Shown here: in pieces, positions 18,493-30,182 of the stretch
Layout of the letters: every line of letters begins with the position of its first letter
Position numbering within the stretch: the first letter of the stretch is position 1
Source: Microbacterium sp. p3-SID336
Lineage (GTDB): Bacteria; Actinomycetota; Actinomycetes; Actinomycetales; Microbacteriaceae
Direction of reading: 5' to 3'
Assembly: GCF_025143365.1 (NCBI RefSeq)
Contig: NZ_JALXPE010000043.1
Coordinates: 1 to 35,294 of the forward strand
DNA length: 35,294 bases
The notes under the pieces: model-generated
What the model was told of the DNA's origin: nothing
What the model saw: the letters and a program-made list of their open reading frames with translations, nothing else
Database searches by the model: none
Position numbers and translations under genes: made by a program

Positions 18493-20732
18493 TACGCCTC
18501 CGGCTTCTCGGAGGCGCGAGCGGTGTCCTCGTCCCCTTCGTCATCCTCGCCCAGGAGTTCGCGGACCTCGTCCTCGATCGTGGGCTCGGCCGCATGCGCA
18601 TCAGCATCGTCGGCATCAGTCGCATCGCCGCCAGCGGCGTCAGCAGCGTCAGCAGCAGCGTCAGCAGCAGCGTCAGCGTCAGCGTCAGCAGCAGCGTCAG
18701 CAGCAGCGTCAGCAGCAGCGTCAGCGTCAGCAGCAGCGTCAGCGTCAGCAGCAGCGTCAGCGTCAGCAGCAGCGTCAGCGTCAGCAGCAGCGTCAGCAGC
18801 AGCGTCAGCAGCAGCGTCAGCAGCAGCGTCAGCGTCAGCAGCAGCGTCAGCGTCAGCAGTGGCGTCAGCGTCGGCAGTGGCGTCGGCAGTGGCGTCGGCA
18901 GTGGCGTCAGCGTCCTCAGTCTCGACGTCGTGCTCGTCCGACACGTCGCGGCGCTGTGCGTCGCCGTGCTCGACCTCGTACTCGTCGTCGTCCTCGATGA
19001 GGCCGTCCTCGACGAAGATCTCCTCGTCACCGGCTTCGTCGACACCGAGCGCCTCGGCGGCGACCTCAGCGCGATGGGCCCAGAACGCGGCTTCCTCATC
19101 GCGGCCGAGATCCTCGAGCACGGCCGCACGCGCCGCGAACAGCGCAGGGCTCCATTCGAACGCACGGTCGGGATCGAGCTCCGGAATCTCCAGCTCGCCC
19201 AGCGCGAGCTCGAGGTCTCCCTGATCGAGACGTGCCCCCGACATGGCGATCGCCAGCGCGACGCGGACGGGCGTCGGCAGCGCCGCACGGTCGACCGCAC
19301 GGCCGGTCTCGAGCGCACGGTCTGGGCGGCCGATGCCGCGCTCGCTGTCCACCATCAGCGCGATCTGATCGTCCTTGCCCGAGATGCGACGGTACGTGCG
19401 CAGCTCACGCAGTGCCAGCGCGAAGTCTCCGGTGGCGTATGCGGTGATACCCAGGGTCTCTCGGACGATCGCGATGCGCCCGGCGCGACGCGATGCGGCC
19501 AGAGCATGGGCGTGCGCGAGCGCGGGGTCCTCGTCGATGAGACGCGAGGCCATCGCGAGATGACGCGCGACGTGGTCGGCGTTCTCCTTGCTCAGCGTCT
19601 TGAGCTCGTTGCGCGCCGAGGCGTGCAGGTCGCGAGCCGTGATCTCTTCCGGAACGAACGGGTCGTCGAAGCGCTGACGTTCGTTCGAGGCATTTGCCGG
19701 CCGCTCACGGCCCGCACCCCCGCGCTGCGGGAAAGAACGCGAACGCTCTCCGTCACGGCGCTCACCCCGATCACGGTTGAATCCGCCGTCGCGACGCGGC
19801 CCACCATCACGGCTGAACCCGCCCTCACGAGGCTGCCCACCATCACGGCTGAATCCGCCATCGCGACGCGGCCCACCATCACGGCTGAACCCGCCCTCGC
19901 GACGCGGCCCACCATCACGGCTGAACCCGCCTTCACGACGCGGCGCGCCGTCACGGTTATAGCCGCCCTCACGACGCGGCCCACCATCACGGCTGAACCC
20001 GCCCTCACGACGCGGCGCGGAGTCGCGGCTGTAGCCGCCCTCGCGATTGAAACCGCCTTCACGACGCGGCCCACCGTCACGGCTGTACCCGCCTTCACGA
20101 CGCGTCCCACCGTCGCGGCTGTAACCGCCTTCACGACGCTGCGCGCCGTCACGGTTGAAGCCGCCCTCGCGACGCGGCCCACCGTCACGGCTGTACCCGC
20201 CTTCACGACGCTGGCCGCCGTCACGGCTGTACCCGCCTTCACGACGCTGGTCGCCGTCGCGGCTGTACCCGCTTTCACGACGCTCGCCCCCGTCACGGCT
20301 GTAGCCGCCCTCGCGACGCGGAGCGCCGTCACGGTTGAAGCCGCCCTCACGACGCTGCCCACCATCACGGTTGTAGCCGCCCTCGCGACGCTGCCCACCA
20401 TCACGGTTGTAGCCGCCCTCACGACGCTGCCCACCATCACGGTTGTAGCCGCCCTCGCGACGCGGAGCGCCGTCACGGTTGTTACCGCCTTCACGACGCG
20501 GCCCACCGTCACGGCTATAACCGCCTTCACGACGCTGGCCGCCTTCGCGGTTAGATCCACCATCACGGCGCTGCCCGCTGTCGCGATCGCTTCGCGGCTG
20601 CCCGTCGCGGGACCAGGACGAACCGGAGCGCGAGGCCCCGTCACGATAGACGGGACGTCCACCGGAAGGGCGGTCATTGCGCGATCCTCTATCGTCGTTG
20701 CGACGCGGACGGCGCTCTTCCTCTTCCGGCAT
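18492..20732 (-). CDS. Repeat-rich TPR-like protein with basic Arg/Gly N-terminus and acidic Asp/Ala tail
   Basis: A 746-aa protein in three parts. Residues 56-330 are about two dozen 12-residue repeats of the form REGGYNRDGGQR, strongly basic and similar to RGG-type RNA-binding low-complexity sequence. Residues 355-560 are helical and TPR-like (LAHAHALAASRRAGRIAIVR, GDFALALRELRTYRRISG, RAAVLEDLGRDEEAAFWAHR). Residues 590-710 are almost pure Asp/Ala. The core matches the protein found at this place in other Actinobacteria (Rv1691-like), sometimes labelled primosomal protein without clear basis. GGGAG precedes the ATG. The gene starts 32 nt after the rRNA terminator. Its function is unknown; RNA or ribosome binding is an inference. 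Confidence 0.8.
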   Translation of the reverse strand: MPEEEERRPRRNDDRGSRNDRPSGGRPVYRDGASRSGSSWSRDGQPRSDRDSGQRRDGGSNREGGQRREGGYSRDGGPRREGGNNRDGAPRREGGYNRDGGQRREGGYNRDGGQRREGGYNRDGGQRREGGFNRDGAPRREGGYSRDGGERRESGYSRDGDQRREGGYSRDGGQRREGGYSRDGGPRREGGFNRDGAQRREGGYSRDGGTRREGGYSRDGGPRREGGFNREGGYSRDSAPRREGGFSRDGGPRREGGYNRDGAPRREGGFSRDGGPRREGGFSRDGGPRRDGGFSRDGGQPREGGFSRDGGPRRDGGFNRDRGERRDGERSRSFPQRGGAGRERPANASNERQRFDDPFVPEEITARDLHASARNELKTLSKENADHVARHLAMASRLIDEDPALAHAHALAASRRAGRIAIVRETLGITAYATGDFALALRELRTYRRISGKDDQIALMVDSERGIGRPDRALETGRAVDRAALPTPVRVALAIAMSGARLDQGDLELALGELEIPELDPDRAFEWSPALFAARAAVLEDLGRDEEAAFWAHRAEVAAEALGVDEAGDEEIFVEDGLIEDDDEYEVEHGDAQRRDVSDEHDVETEDADATADATADATADADATADADAAADADAAADAAADAAADAAADADAAADADAAADADAAADADAAADAAADAAADADADAAADAAADAADAAGGDATDADDADAHAAEPTIEDEVRELLGEDDEGDEDTARASEKPEA
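18637..18913 (-). repeat. Asp/Ala-coding microsatellite-like repeat
   Basis: Near-perfect tandem GCGTCA and GCAGCAGCGTCA units on the plus strand, coding DADA and DAAADA on the minus strand. All units are multiples of 3, so copy-number slippage would keep the reading frame. The less regular left end carries GTGGCGTC variants coding Asp-Ala-Thr. Confidence 0.9.
19743..20567 (-). repeat. 36-nt tandem repeats coding 12-residue Arg/Gly repeats
   Basis: About 23 units of 36 nt coding variants of REGGYNRDGGQR. Consensus positions are Arg1, Gly3-4, aromatic at 5, Asn/Ser6, Arg7, Asp8, Gly9. One half-unit duplication occurs near residues 225-236. The units are diverged at third positions but keep frame. 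Confidence 0.9.
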
Positions 20733-20764
20733 GGTGCTCCCTGTTCTCTTGGTTCATAAACGCA

Positions 20765-20794
20765 AAATGGCCACCCAACGATGGGTGGCCATTT
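20765..20794 (-). terminator. Rho-independent terminator of the rRNA operon
   Basis: Perfect 13-bp stem (AAATGGCCACCCA at 20765-20777 with TGGGTGGCCATTT at 20782-20794) and a 4-nt loop, starting 12 nt after the 5S 3' end. Minus-strand sequence after it is T-rich (TGCGTTT). Confidence 0.92.
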
Positions 20795-20805
20795 GCTTAA
20801 AAGGA

Positions 20806-20924
20806 GTCCGGCGGTGTCCTACTCTCCCACAGGGTCCCCCCTGCAGTACCATCGGCGCTGTGAGGCTTAGCTTCCGGGTTCGGAATGTAACCGGGCGTTT
20901 CCCTCACGCTATGGCCGCCGAAAC
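20806..20924 (-). rRNA. rrf: 5S ribosomal RNA
   Basis: The minus strand begins GTTTCGGCGGCCATAGCG and ends ACCGCCGGAC; the two ends pair to form helix I. The internal CCCGGTTACATTCCGAACCC and GCCGATGGTACTGC segments are canonical 5S. Length is about 119 nt; ends are good to a few nt. Confidence 0.95.
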
Positions 20925-20972
20925 ACTATTGATGTTTCAATCAAACGCATAACAAAGTCATTGTTGTCATGC

Positions 20973-20997
20973 GGTTCTCGACCGTACATCGAGAACC
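20973..20997 (-). other. Hairpin in the 23S-5S spacer
   Basis: Eight-base inverted repeat GGTTCTCG at 20973-20980 and CGAGAACC at 20990-20997 with a 9-nt loop, between 5S and the 23S processing stem. It is probably an RNA-processing element of the rRNA precursor. Confidence 0.5.
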
Positions 20998-21000
20998 ACT

Positions 21001-21017
21001 CAGTGGACGCAAGCACC
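21001..21017 (-). other. 3' half of the 23S precursor processing stem
   Basis: The transcript GGTGCTTGCGTCCACTG here can pair, with two G-U-compatible differences, with CAGTGGACGCGAGCATC at 24240-24256 on the far side of 23S. Such stems are cut by RNase III to release pre-23S rRNA. Confidence 0.75.
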
Positions 21018-21032
21018 AACGAACGGTGTGTT

Positions 21033-24131
<3,099 letters not shown>

Positions 24132-24239
24132 ATCACGTGAGTTCGAATCAAAAACTCGACCCCACCCGAAGGCGGGATCAGAAATTGACTAATGATCTTT
24201 AAGATCATCTAACGCAACCAGTCCGAAAACCGGTTGCAA

Positions 24240-24270
24240 GATGCTCGCGTCCACTGTGTAGTTCTCAAAG
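24240..24270 (-). other. BoxA-like antitermination site and 5' half of the 23S processing stem
   Basis: Minus strand CTTTGAGAAC (24270-24261) resembles boxA, the NusB/NusE binding site. CAGTGGACGCGAGCATC (24256-24240) follows and pairs with 21001-21017 beyond 23S. Confidence 0.7.
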
Positions 24271-24465
24271 TACGGGCGGAACCCCCATCCACCTGCCCCA
24301 ACCGGGACAAACAGAAAGAGGTCCAGAGGTACAGACCGTCCCGACCCGAAGATCGAAACCGCATCCGGTCCCTCAGGACCCAACAGCGTGCAGGTGCGAC
24401 ACCCGCCACCCTCCCCGTTCCCACCGCAAGCGGCGTACTAGAGAAGAAAAGCATCGTTCGCACCA

Positions 24466-24474
24466 TGTCAAATG
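24466..24474 (-). other. 3' half of the 16S precursor processing stem
   Basis: CATTTGACA on the minus strand, complementary to TGTCAAATG at 26239-26247 in the leader, so the two flank 16S and can form the RNase III stem. Confidence 0.65.
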
Positions 24475-24545
24475 TTCCACCCATGAGCACCCCGCAGAGA
24501 CATTCGCTCTGATCGGGGGTTCTGGACGCCGAAGCGTCAGATGCT

Positions 24546-26076
<1,531 letters not shown>

Positions 26077-26327
26077 AAAGAAATGCATACGAACCGGGGA
26101 AAAACCGGAACGCAGCGAGTTTGATGCTGACCAAAGAGACAAATTCATTGCTGACTTCATCCATCGCCAGCCCCCGGAAGGGCTGGTCTTTGATCCAAAG
26201 GAATCTCATCCAGCCGAAGCTGAATCGAGGTTATTTGGCATTTGACAAGTGCACGCTGTTGAGTTCTCAAGGATCGGATGCTCCTACGACCCAGCCATCA
26301 CAACCAGGCCCGCAGGGCAACTTCTCT
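26077..26327 (-). other. rRNA operon leader
   Basis: About 245 nt between the proximal promoter and 16S. It contains a boxA-like GAGTTCTCAAG complement at 26261-26271, the 5' half of the 16S processing stem at 26239-26247 (TGTCAAATG) and a CCAGCCC/GGGCTGG hairpin at 26167-26186. No coding gene is seen. Confidence 0.8.
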
Positions 26328-26355
26328 ATCTTACCGATCTCGTTTCCGTTGTCAA
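26328..26355 (-). promoter_or_regulatory. Proximal rRNA promoter
   Basis: Minus strand TTGACA (26355-26350), 16-nt spacer, TAAGAT (26333-26328). The -35 is a perfect consensus and the -10 is close to it, as expected of a strong rrn promoter. Transcription would start near 26321. Confidence 0.8.
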
Positions 26356-26502
26356 ATCGCCGTTCGGCGACCTGCTCGAGGGAACGAGTCAGCACCTTCG
26401 TCCGGAACACTCTTCGAGTGGTTCTGGATTCGGGAGGTGTTCGATGCTTGACGGGAGCCGGTCCGAGGACCTCCGCTCAACCGTTTGGGGCGAACAGGTA
26501 AT

Positions 26503-26531
26503 AACTTACGTGGATCCGGACCATCCGGCAA
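26503..26531 (-). promoter_or_regulatory. Distal rRNA promoter (putative)
   Basis: Minus strand TTGCCG (26531-26526), 17-nt spacer, TAAGTT (26508-26503), about 175 nt upstream of the proximal promoter. Tandem promoters are usual for rRNA operons. The match is weaker than the proximal one. Confidence 0.45.
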
Positions 26532-26584
26532 ATCACCGCGGACCCCCGGGCGTGTCGCGCTGACGGGGCTGACGACGGAAAACG

Positions 26585-26616
26585 AAGAAGCCCCCGGCCG
26601 GGGCCGGGGGCTTCTT
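26585..26616 (-). terminator. Terminator of tRNA-Ala
   Basis: A 15-bp inverted repeat (AAGAAGCCCCCGGCC at 26585-26599 with its complement at 26602-26616) just 3' of the tRNA on the minus strand, followed by TTCGTTTTCC. It separates the tRNA from the rRNA promoters. Confidence 0.88.
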
Positions 26617-26622
26617 GTTCTG

Positions 26623-26695
26623 TGGACCTAAGGGGATTCGAACCCCTGACCTCCTCGATGCGAACGAGGCGCGCTACCAACTGCGCCATAGGCCC
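26623..26695 (-). tRNA. tRNA-Ala (anticodon CGC)
   Basis: Full cloverleaf on the minus strand. The acceptor GGGCCTA pairs with TAGGTCC and contains the G3-U70 pair that identifies alanine tRNA. The anticodon stem CCTCG/CGAGG encloses TTCGCAT, giving anticodon CGC for codon GCG. Discriminator A is followed by CAG, so the CCA end is not encoded, unlike the tRNA-Pro in this window. Confidence 0.94.
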
Positions 26696-26746
26696 GTGAA
26701 CGACATCTACGTTATCACGCTGCGGGGCATGCTCGTGTCGGCGCGG

Positions 26747-27598
26747 TCACCCCGCAGCACGGCGTGCGAGCAGCTCGCGAACATGCGCCTCGATCTCGGC
26801 GTCGTCGACGAAGCCCATGCGCGCGTACGGCGAATCAGCGGAGGGCGCAGGCAATGCGACCGGAGCGGCGGGCGCCAGCTGCTCCGCCTTCTCACGGAGA
26901 GCTTCCCGTCGAGCGGCATCGCGAAGCTCCTGCTGCGCATCCAGCTGCGCGCGCGCCACCTGGGCCCGCGAGCCGGCCACCGACACCATCGGCTCGGGGA
27001 GCGGACGCGGCGTCCACGTCGCGCGGCCCTGATCGTGCAAGACCGGGGTCTCCCGCTCGGTCGGCGCCGCCACCATCTCCTGCGGTCGACGCGCCGCGCG
27101 CACGGCGACGGCCGCCATCCGCTGCAGCACGAGGACGCCGCACAGCAGGGACGCACCCCCGATCCAGAGCAGCAGGGAGGAGCCGGAGGTGAGCAGCTGC
27201 CATACGCCGAGCCCGGCGAGCGCCAGGCCGACGAGCAACGTCACCGTCGCGGCGATGCGCGTGCGCCGGCGAGCTCGCGCACGGCGGACCGCCGGATCCG
27301 CCTTCGTCGCGGCCAGCTCACGCCGCAGCGTCTCGAGCTCCGCAGCCTCACGCTGCGACTGCACGCGCTTGGCGAGCTTCTGCTGCGCGAGCACGGTGCG
27401 CGCGTTGAGCTCGATATGCACCTCGCTGGGCGTCTCGCTCGTCTCGGCCAGCACGCGCAGCGCCTGGTTGAGACGCACGGCGTTGCGCTCTGCCGCGTTG
27501 TACTGGAACCGACCGCGCCACGACGGGAGCAGGTACAGCATCCACAGGAGCACGGCGACGAGCACGATCACTCCCCCGCTCAGCACCGGCCCGTCCAT
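26747..27598 (-). CDS. Hypothetical membrane protein, 283 aa
   Basis: I know no function for it. An N-terminal hydrophobic segment at residues 8-25 (GGVIVLVAVLLWMLYLLPSW) is followed by about 85 charged, helical residues, then two membrane segments around 113-160. A long soluble C-terminal part, rich in Ala, Arg, Glu and Pro, ends FVDDAEIEAHVRELLARRAA. The layout is of a membrane-anchored helical protein with both large loops probably cytoplasmic. The position after rimJ and galU matches Rv0996 of Mycobacterium tuberculosis. A TACCGT box 6 nt before the ATG suggests a leaderless transcript. I see nothing else in the flanking gaps. Confidence 0.75.
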   Translation of the reverse strand: MDGPVLSGGVIVLVAVLLWMLYLLPSWRGRFQYNAAERNAVRLNQALRVLAETSETPSEVHIELNARTVLAQQKLAKRVQSQREAAELETLRRELAATKADPAVRRARARRRTRIAATVTLLVGLALAGLGVWQLLTSGSSLLLWIGGASLLCGVLVLQRMAAVAVRAARRPQEMVAAPTERETPVLHDQGRATWTPRPLPEPMVSVAGSRAQVARAQLDAQQELRDAARREALREKAEQLAPAAPVALPAPSADSPYARMGFVDDAEIEAHVRELLARRAAG

Positions 27599-27604
27599 AC
27601 GTCA

Positions 27605-27610
27605 ACGGTA
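27605..27610 (-). promoter_or_regulatory. Putative -10 of a leaderless transcript for the membrane protein
   Basis: TACCGT on the minus strand, then 6 nt, then the ATG at 27598. No ribosome site is present. Confidence 0.45.
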
Positions 27611-27688
27611 AGGGCAGCGAGCGGGCGGCGCCGTGCAGTCGGGCGCGTGTCGCGGCGAGTCTCGCCCACACCGGGTGGTGGCCCGGAC

Positions 27689-28318
27689 TCAGAGCGCGAG
27701 GCGGTCGGCGGGAGGGACGGTCGCGGCATCAGGCGGGACCTGCCCGCTCAGCCAGCGCGCCAGCACTCCCTGCGGCACGTCTTCCTTCGTGAGAGCGAAG
27801 GCGTAGTGGTCACGCCAGTCCCCGTCGATGTGGATGTAGCGGCGCCTCAGCCCCTCATACCGGAAGCCGAGCTTCTGCACCACGCGGAGGCTCGCCGCGT
27901 TCTCGGGGCGGATGCAGATCTCCATCCGGTGCAGCCCGTACTCGACGAAGCATGCGTCGGTCGCGAGGGCCACGGCGGTGGGGGTGATCCCTCGCCCCGC
28001 GAACCGCTCGCTCACCCAGTAGCCGATGGTCGCGGAGCACAGCGAGCCGCGGGGCACTCCCCACACGTTGAGCTGCCCCGCGACCTCCCCCTCGTACTCC
28101 ATCACGAACGGATACCCGGCGCCGTCGCGGTACTGCTGCAGGAGGCGGCGGATGCTGAGCCGCATGTCGAACGACACCGACCCGTGCGGCACCGTCGCCT
28201 CCCATGGCTGCAGCCAGGAGCGGTTCGCCATCAGCTCATGCTGCAGCGCCCGCGCATCCTTGGTGCGGACGAGGCGCAGCTCGACCGCCCCGTGCCGCAT
28301 CCCCGCCGCCGAATCCAT
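27689..28318 (-). CDS. rimJ: RimJ/RimL-like GNAT acetyltransferase
   Basis: A 209-aa N-acetyltransferase of the RimJ/RimL group, which acetylates N-terminal residues of ribosomal and other proteins. ELRLVRTKDARALQHELM is the usual N-terminal strand-helix; GYWVSERFAGRGITPTAVAL is the acetyl-CoA binding RxGxG region; ENAASLRVVQKLGFRYEGL is the hallmark of the group. The ATG at 28318 has GGAG 6 nt upstream; an alternative ATG lies at 28300. It follows galU by 27 nt, in the order galU-rimJ-membrane protein known from mycobacteria (moeA is absent here). Real substrates are unknown. Confidence 0.85.
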   Translation of the reverse strand: MDSAAGMRHGAVELRLVRTKDARALQHELMANRSWLQPWEATVPHGSVSFDMRLSIRRLLQQYRDGAGYPFVMEYEGEVAGQLNVWGVPRGSLCSATIGYWVSERFAGRGITPTAVALATDACFVEYGLHRMEICIRPENAASLRVVQKLGFRYEGLRRRYIHIDGDWRDHYAFALTKEDVPQGVLARWLSGQVPPDAATVPPADRLAL

Positions 28319-28345
28319 GCCCCGCTCCGACGCCCGCAAGACCGC

Positions 28346-29233
28346 CTACAGGCGCTCCGCGAAGTCCTTGAGCCAGGGACGCAGCTCAGAGCCGAGGTCG
28401 TCGCGGTCCGTGGCGAGCTGGACGATCGCCTTGATGTAGTCGACACGGTCACCCGTGTCGTACCGCCGCCCGCCGAAGATCACGCCGACGACGCCGGGGC
28501 CGTCCGCGGACGTGGCGAGCTCCTGGAGCGCGTCGGTCAGCTGGATCTCGCCACCCTTGCCCGGCTCCGTGCGCTCGAGGATCTCGAACACCGACGCCGG
28601 AAGCACGTAGCGTCCGATGATCGCCAGGTTGGACGGAGCGTCCTCCTTGGCGGGCTTCTCGACCAGACCCGTGACGCGGACGGCGTCGGAGCCCTCGATC
28701 GGCTCGACGGCCGCAGCGCCGTACATGTGGATGCTGTCGGGGTCGACCTCCATGAGCGCGATGACGGCCGCGCCCGTGCGCTCGTGCTGCGCGATCATCT
28801 CGGTGAGCAGCGGGTCGCGCTCGTCGATCAGGTCGTCACCGAGGAGCACGGCGAAGGAGCTGTCCCCGACATGGGTACGAGCGCGGAGCACCGCGTGGCC
28901 CAGCCCCTTGGGCTCTCCCTGGCGGACGAAGTGGATGTCGGCGAGGTCGCTCGACTTCATCACACGCTCGAGCCGGCCGGTGTCGCCCTTCTCCATGAGC
29001 TTCACCTCCAGCTCCGGCACCGAGTCGAAGTGGTTGGAGATGGCGTTCTTGTTCCGGCCGATGATGACCAGGATGTCCTCGATCCCCGCATCCGCCGCCT
29101 CTTCGACGACGTACTGGATCGCCGGCTTGTCGACGACGGGGAGCATCTCCTTCGGCATCGCCTTCGTCGCAGGCAGGAACCGCGTGCCCAGTCCTGCCGC
29201 GGGAATGACGGCCTTGATCTTCTCGTTACCCAT
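28346..29233 (-). CDS. galU: UTP-glucose-1-phosphate uridylyltransferase
   Basis: A 295-aa enzyme making UDP-glucose from UTP and glucose 1-phosphate for glycan and glycolipid synthesis. The N-terminus has the nucleotidyltransferase motif AVIPAAGLGTRFLPATKAMP with KEMLPVVDKP following. FAVLLGDDLID is the metal-binding region and GLVEKPAKEDAPSNLAIIGR the sugar-binding loop. The start is ambiguous: ATG at 29233 fits a TAGGCT-N6 leaderless arrangement, while GTG at 29239 lies 6 nt after GGAGG. It is divergent from the folate cyclo-ligase gene across only 40 nt. Confidence 0.95.
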   Translation of the reverse strand: MGNEKIKAVIPAAGLGTRFLPATKAMPKEMLPVVDKPAIQYVVEEAADAGIEDILVIIGRNKNAISNHFDSVPELEVKLMEKGDTGRLERVMKSSDLADIHFVRQGEPKGLGHAVLRARTHVGDSSFAVLLGDDLIDERDPLLTEMIAQHERTGAAVIALMEVDPDSIHMYGAAAVEPIEGSDAVRVTGLVEKPAKEDAPSNLAIIGRYVLPASVFEILERTEPGKGGEIQLTDALQELATSADGPGVVGVIFGGRRYDTGDRVDYIKAIVQLATDRDDLGSELRPWLKDFAERL

Positions 29234-29239
29234 CCCCAC

Positions 29240-29245
29240 AGCCTA
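29240..29245 (-). promoter_or_regulatory. Putative -10 element of galU
   Basis: TAGGCT on the minus strand, 6 nt before the ATG at 29233. It overlaps the position where the -35 of the divergent gene would lie. Confidence 0.45.
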
Positions 29246-29261
29246 CCTCCGGGCACCCCCG

Positions 29262-29267
29262 TAGACT
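29262..29267 (+). promoter_or_regulatory. Putative -10 of a leaderless folate cyclo-ligase transcript
   Basis: TAGACT, then 6 nt, then the ATG at 29274. No ribosome site other than a weak GGAA directly before the ATG. Confidence 0.5.
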
Positions 29268-29273
29268 CGGAAC

Positions 29274-29870
29274 ATGTGGAAAGACGTCGAGCACGAGAAG
29301 CGCGCCCTGCGCGCCGAACTGCGTGAACGACGTCAGCTCCTCTCCGATTCCCAGCGCGAGGCCGCGGCCGAGGCCATCGGCGAACGGCTCGACGCCCTGG
29401 TCGACGAGCTCGGCGCCCGCTCGATCTCGTGCTTCCTCTCCACCACCACCGAGCCGGGCACGAGGGAGTTCGTCACGCGCGCGGTGCGACGCGGTCTTCG
29501 GGTGCTACTGCCGGTGACGCGCTCGGACGGCCTGCTGGACTGGGCCGTCGCCGACGACAGCGACGAGGTCGCGGAGGGACTGCACGGGCTCCCGGAGCCG
29601 ACCGGCGAGGTGCTCGGCCCGATCGCGGTGAACGACGTCGACCTCATGATCGTCCCCGCTGCCGCCGTCGATCGCTCCGGGATGCGGATGGGCTGGGGCC
29701 GCGGCTACTTCGACAAGACCATCGGGTCCATGGAGAAGTGCCCGCCGGTCTACGCCGTCATCTATGATTCCGAGATACTCGACGCACTGCCGCGGGAGGT
29801 GCACGATCAGCCGGTGGACGGCATCGTCACCCCGACGCAGACCCTGAACCTGTCGCCTCAGCGACGCTGA
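29274..29870 (+). CDS. 5-formyltetrahydrofolate cyclo-ligase
   Basis: A 198-aa enzyme converting 5-formyl-THF to 5,10-methenyl-THF with ATP, which returns an inhibitory folate form to one-carbon metabolism. The N-terminal KRALRAELRERRQLLSD is the conserved basic helix. FLSTTTEPGTREFVTRAV covers the substrate region. The family signature near the C-terminus, GMRMGWGRGYFDKTI, holds the ATP-binding glycines and acidic residue. The length is standard. It heads a plus-strand run with the FmdB-like gene (15-nt gap) and mscL (24-nt gap), an order shared with mycobacteria. Confidence 0.92.
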   Translation: MWKDVEHEKRALRAELRERRQLLSDSQREAAAEAIGERLDALVDELGARSISCFLSTTTEPGTREFVTRAVRRGLRVLLPVTRSDGLLDWAVADDSDEVAEGLHGLPEPTGEVLGPIAVNDVDLMIVPAAAVDRSGMRMGWGRGYFDKTIGSMEKCPPVYAVIYDSEILDALPREVHDQPVDGIVTPTQTLNLSPQRR

Positions 29871-29885
29871 CCCGCAAGGACCGCC

Positions 29886-30158
29886 ATGCCCACCTACGCC
29901 TATGCCTGCTCATCGTGCGGACACCAGTTCGACGCCGTCCAGAGCTTCTCCGACGATGCCCTCACCGTCTGCCCCGAGTGCGGGGGCGCCCTGCGCAAGC
30001 AGTACGGCTCCATCGGCGTGACCTTCAACGGCTCGGGCTTCTATCGCACGGACTCGCGCGCCGGAACTGGCACTTCCGCGAAGGCTTCGGCATCATCGAA
30101 GGCGGATTCGCCGACGGCTGCCAAACCGGCAGCCGCGTCGACTCCCGCCTCGAACTGA
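29886..30158 (+). CDS. FmdB family zinc-ribbon protein
   Basis: A 90-aa protein. Residues 1-45 are the FmdB-type zinc ribbon: MPTYAYACSSCGHQF with Cys8/Cys11, and CPEC with Cys29/Cys32, forming one zinc site, then the conserved FNGSGFYRTDSR end of the domain. The remaining 35 residues are a Ser/Ala/Lys/Pro tail, probably disordered. The family is named for a putative regulator of formamidase/amidase genes, but its real role is not established. AAGGA lies 5 nt before the ATG. Confidence 0.9.
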   Translation: MPTYAYACSSCGHQFDAVQSFSDDALTVCPECGGALRKQYGSIGVTFNGSGFYRTDSRAGTGTSAKASASSKADSPTAAKPAAASTPASN

Positions 30159-30182
30159 GGTCGCACACATCTGGGGGTTCCC

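Noticed and set aside
19743..20567. Array of 36-nt repeats that looks like CRISPR
   Set aside because: The units are back to back with no unique spacers, diverge mainly at third codon positions and keep one open frame, so they are coding tandem repeats.
18594..20759. 721-aa open frame on the plus strand opposite the TPR-like gene
   Set aside because: It is an antisense shadow produced by the in-frame repeats; it consists of Ser/Val and Thr/Ala low complexity and has no ribosome site.
26477..26689. 70-aa ORF over tRNA-Ala and its terminator
   Set aside because: It overlaps the tRNA and a perfect hairpin; the translated peptide is the common artefact of reading through a tRNA.
27599..27688. 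CCGGG-CCCGG inverted repeat as a terminator after rimJ
   Set aside because: The stem is only about 5 bp and no T-run follows.
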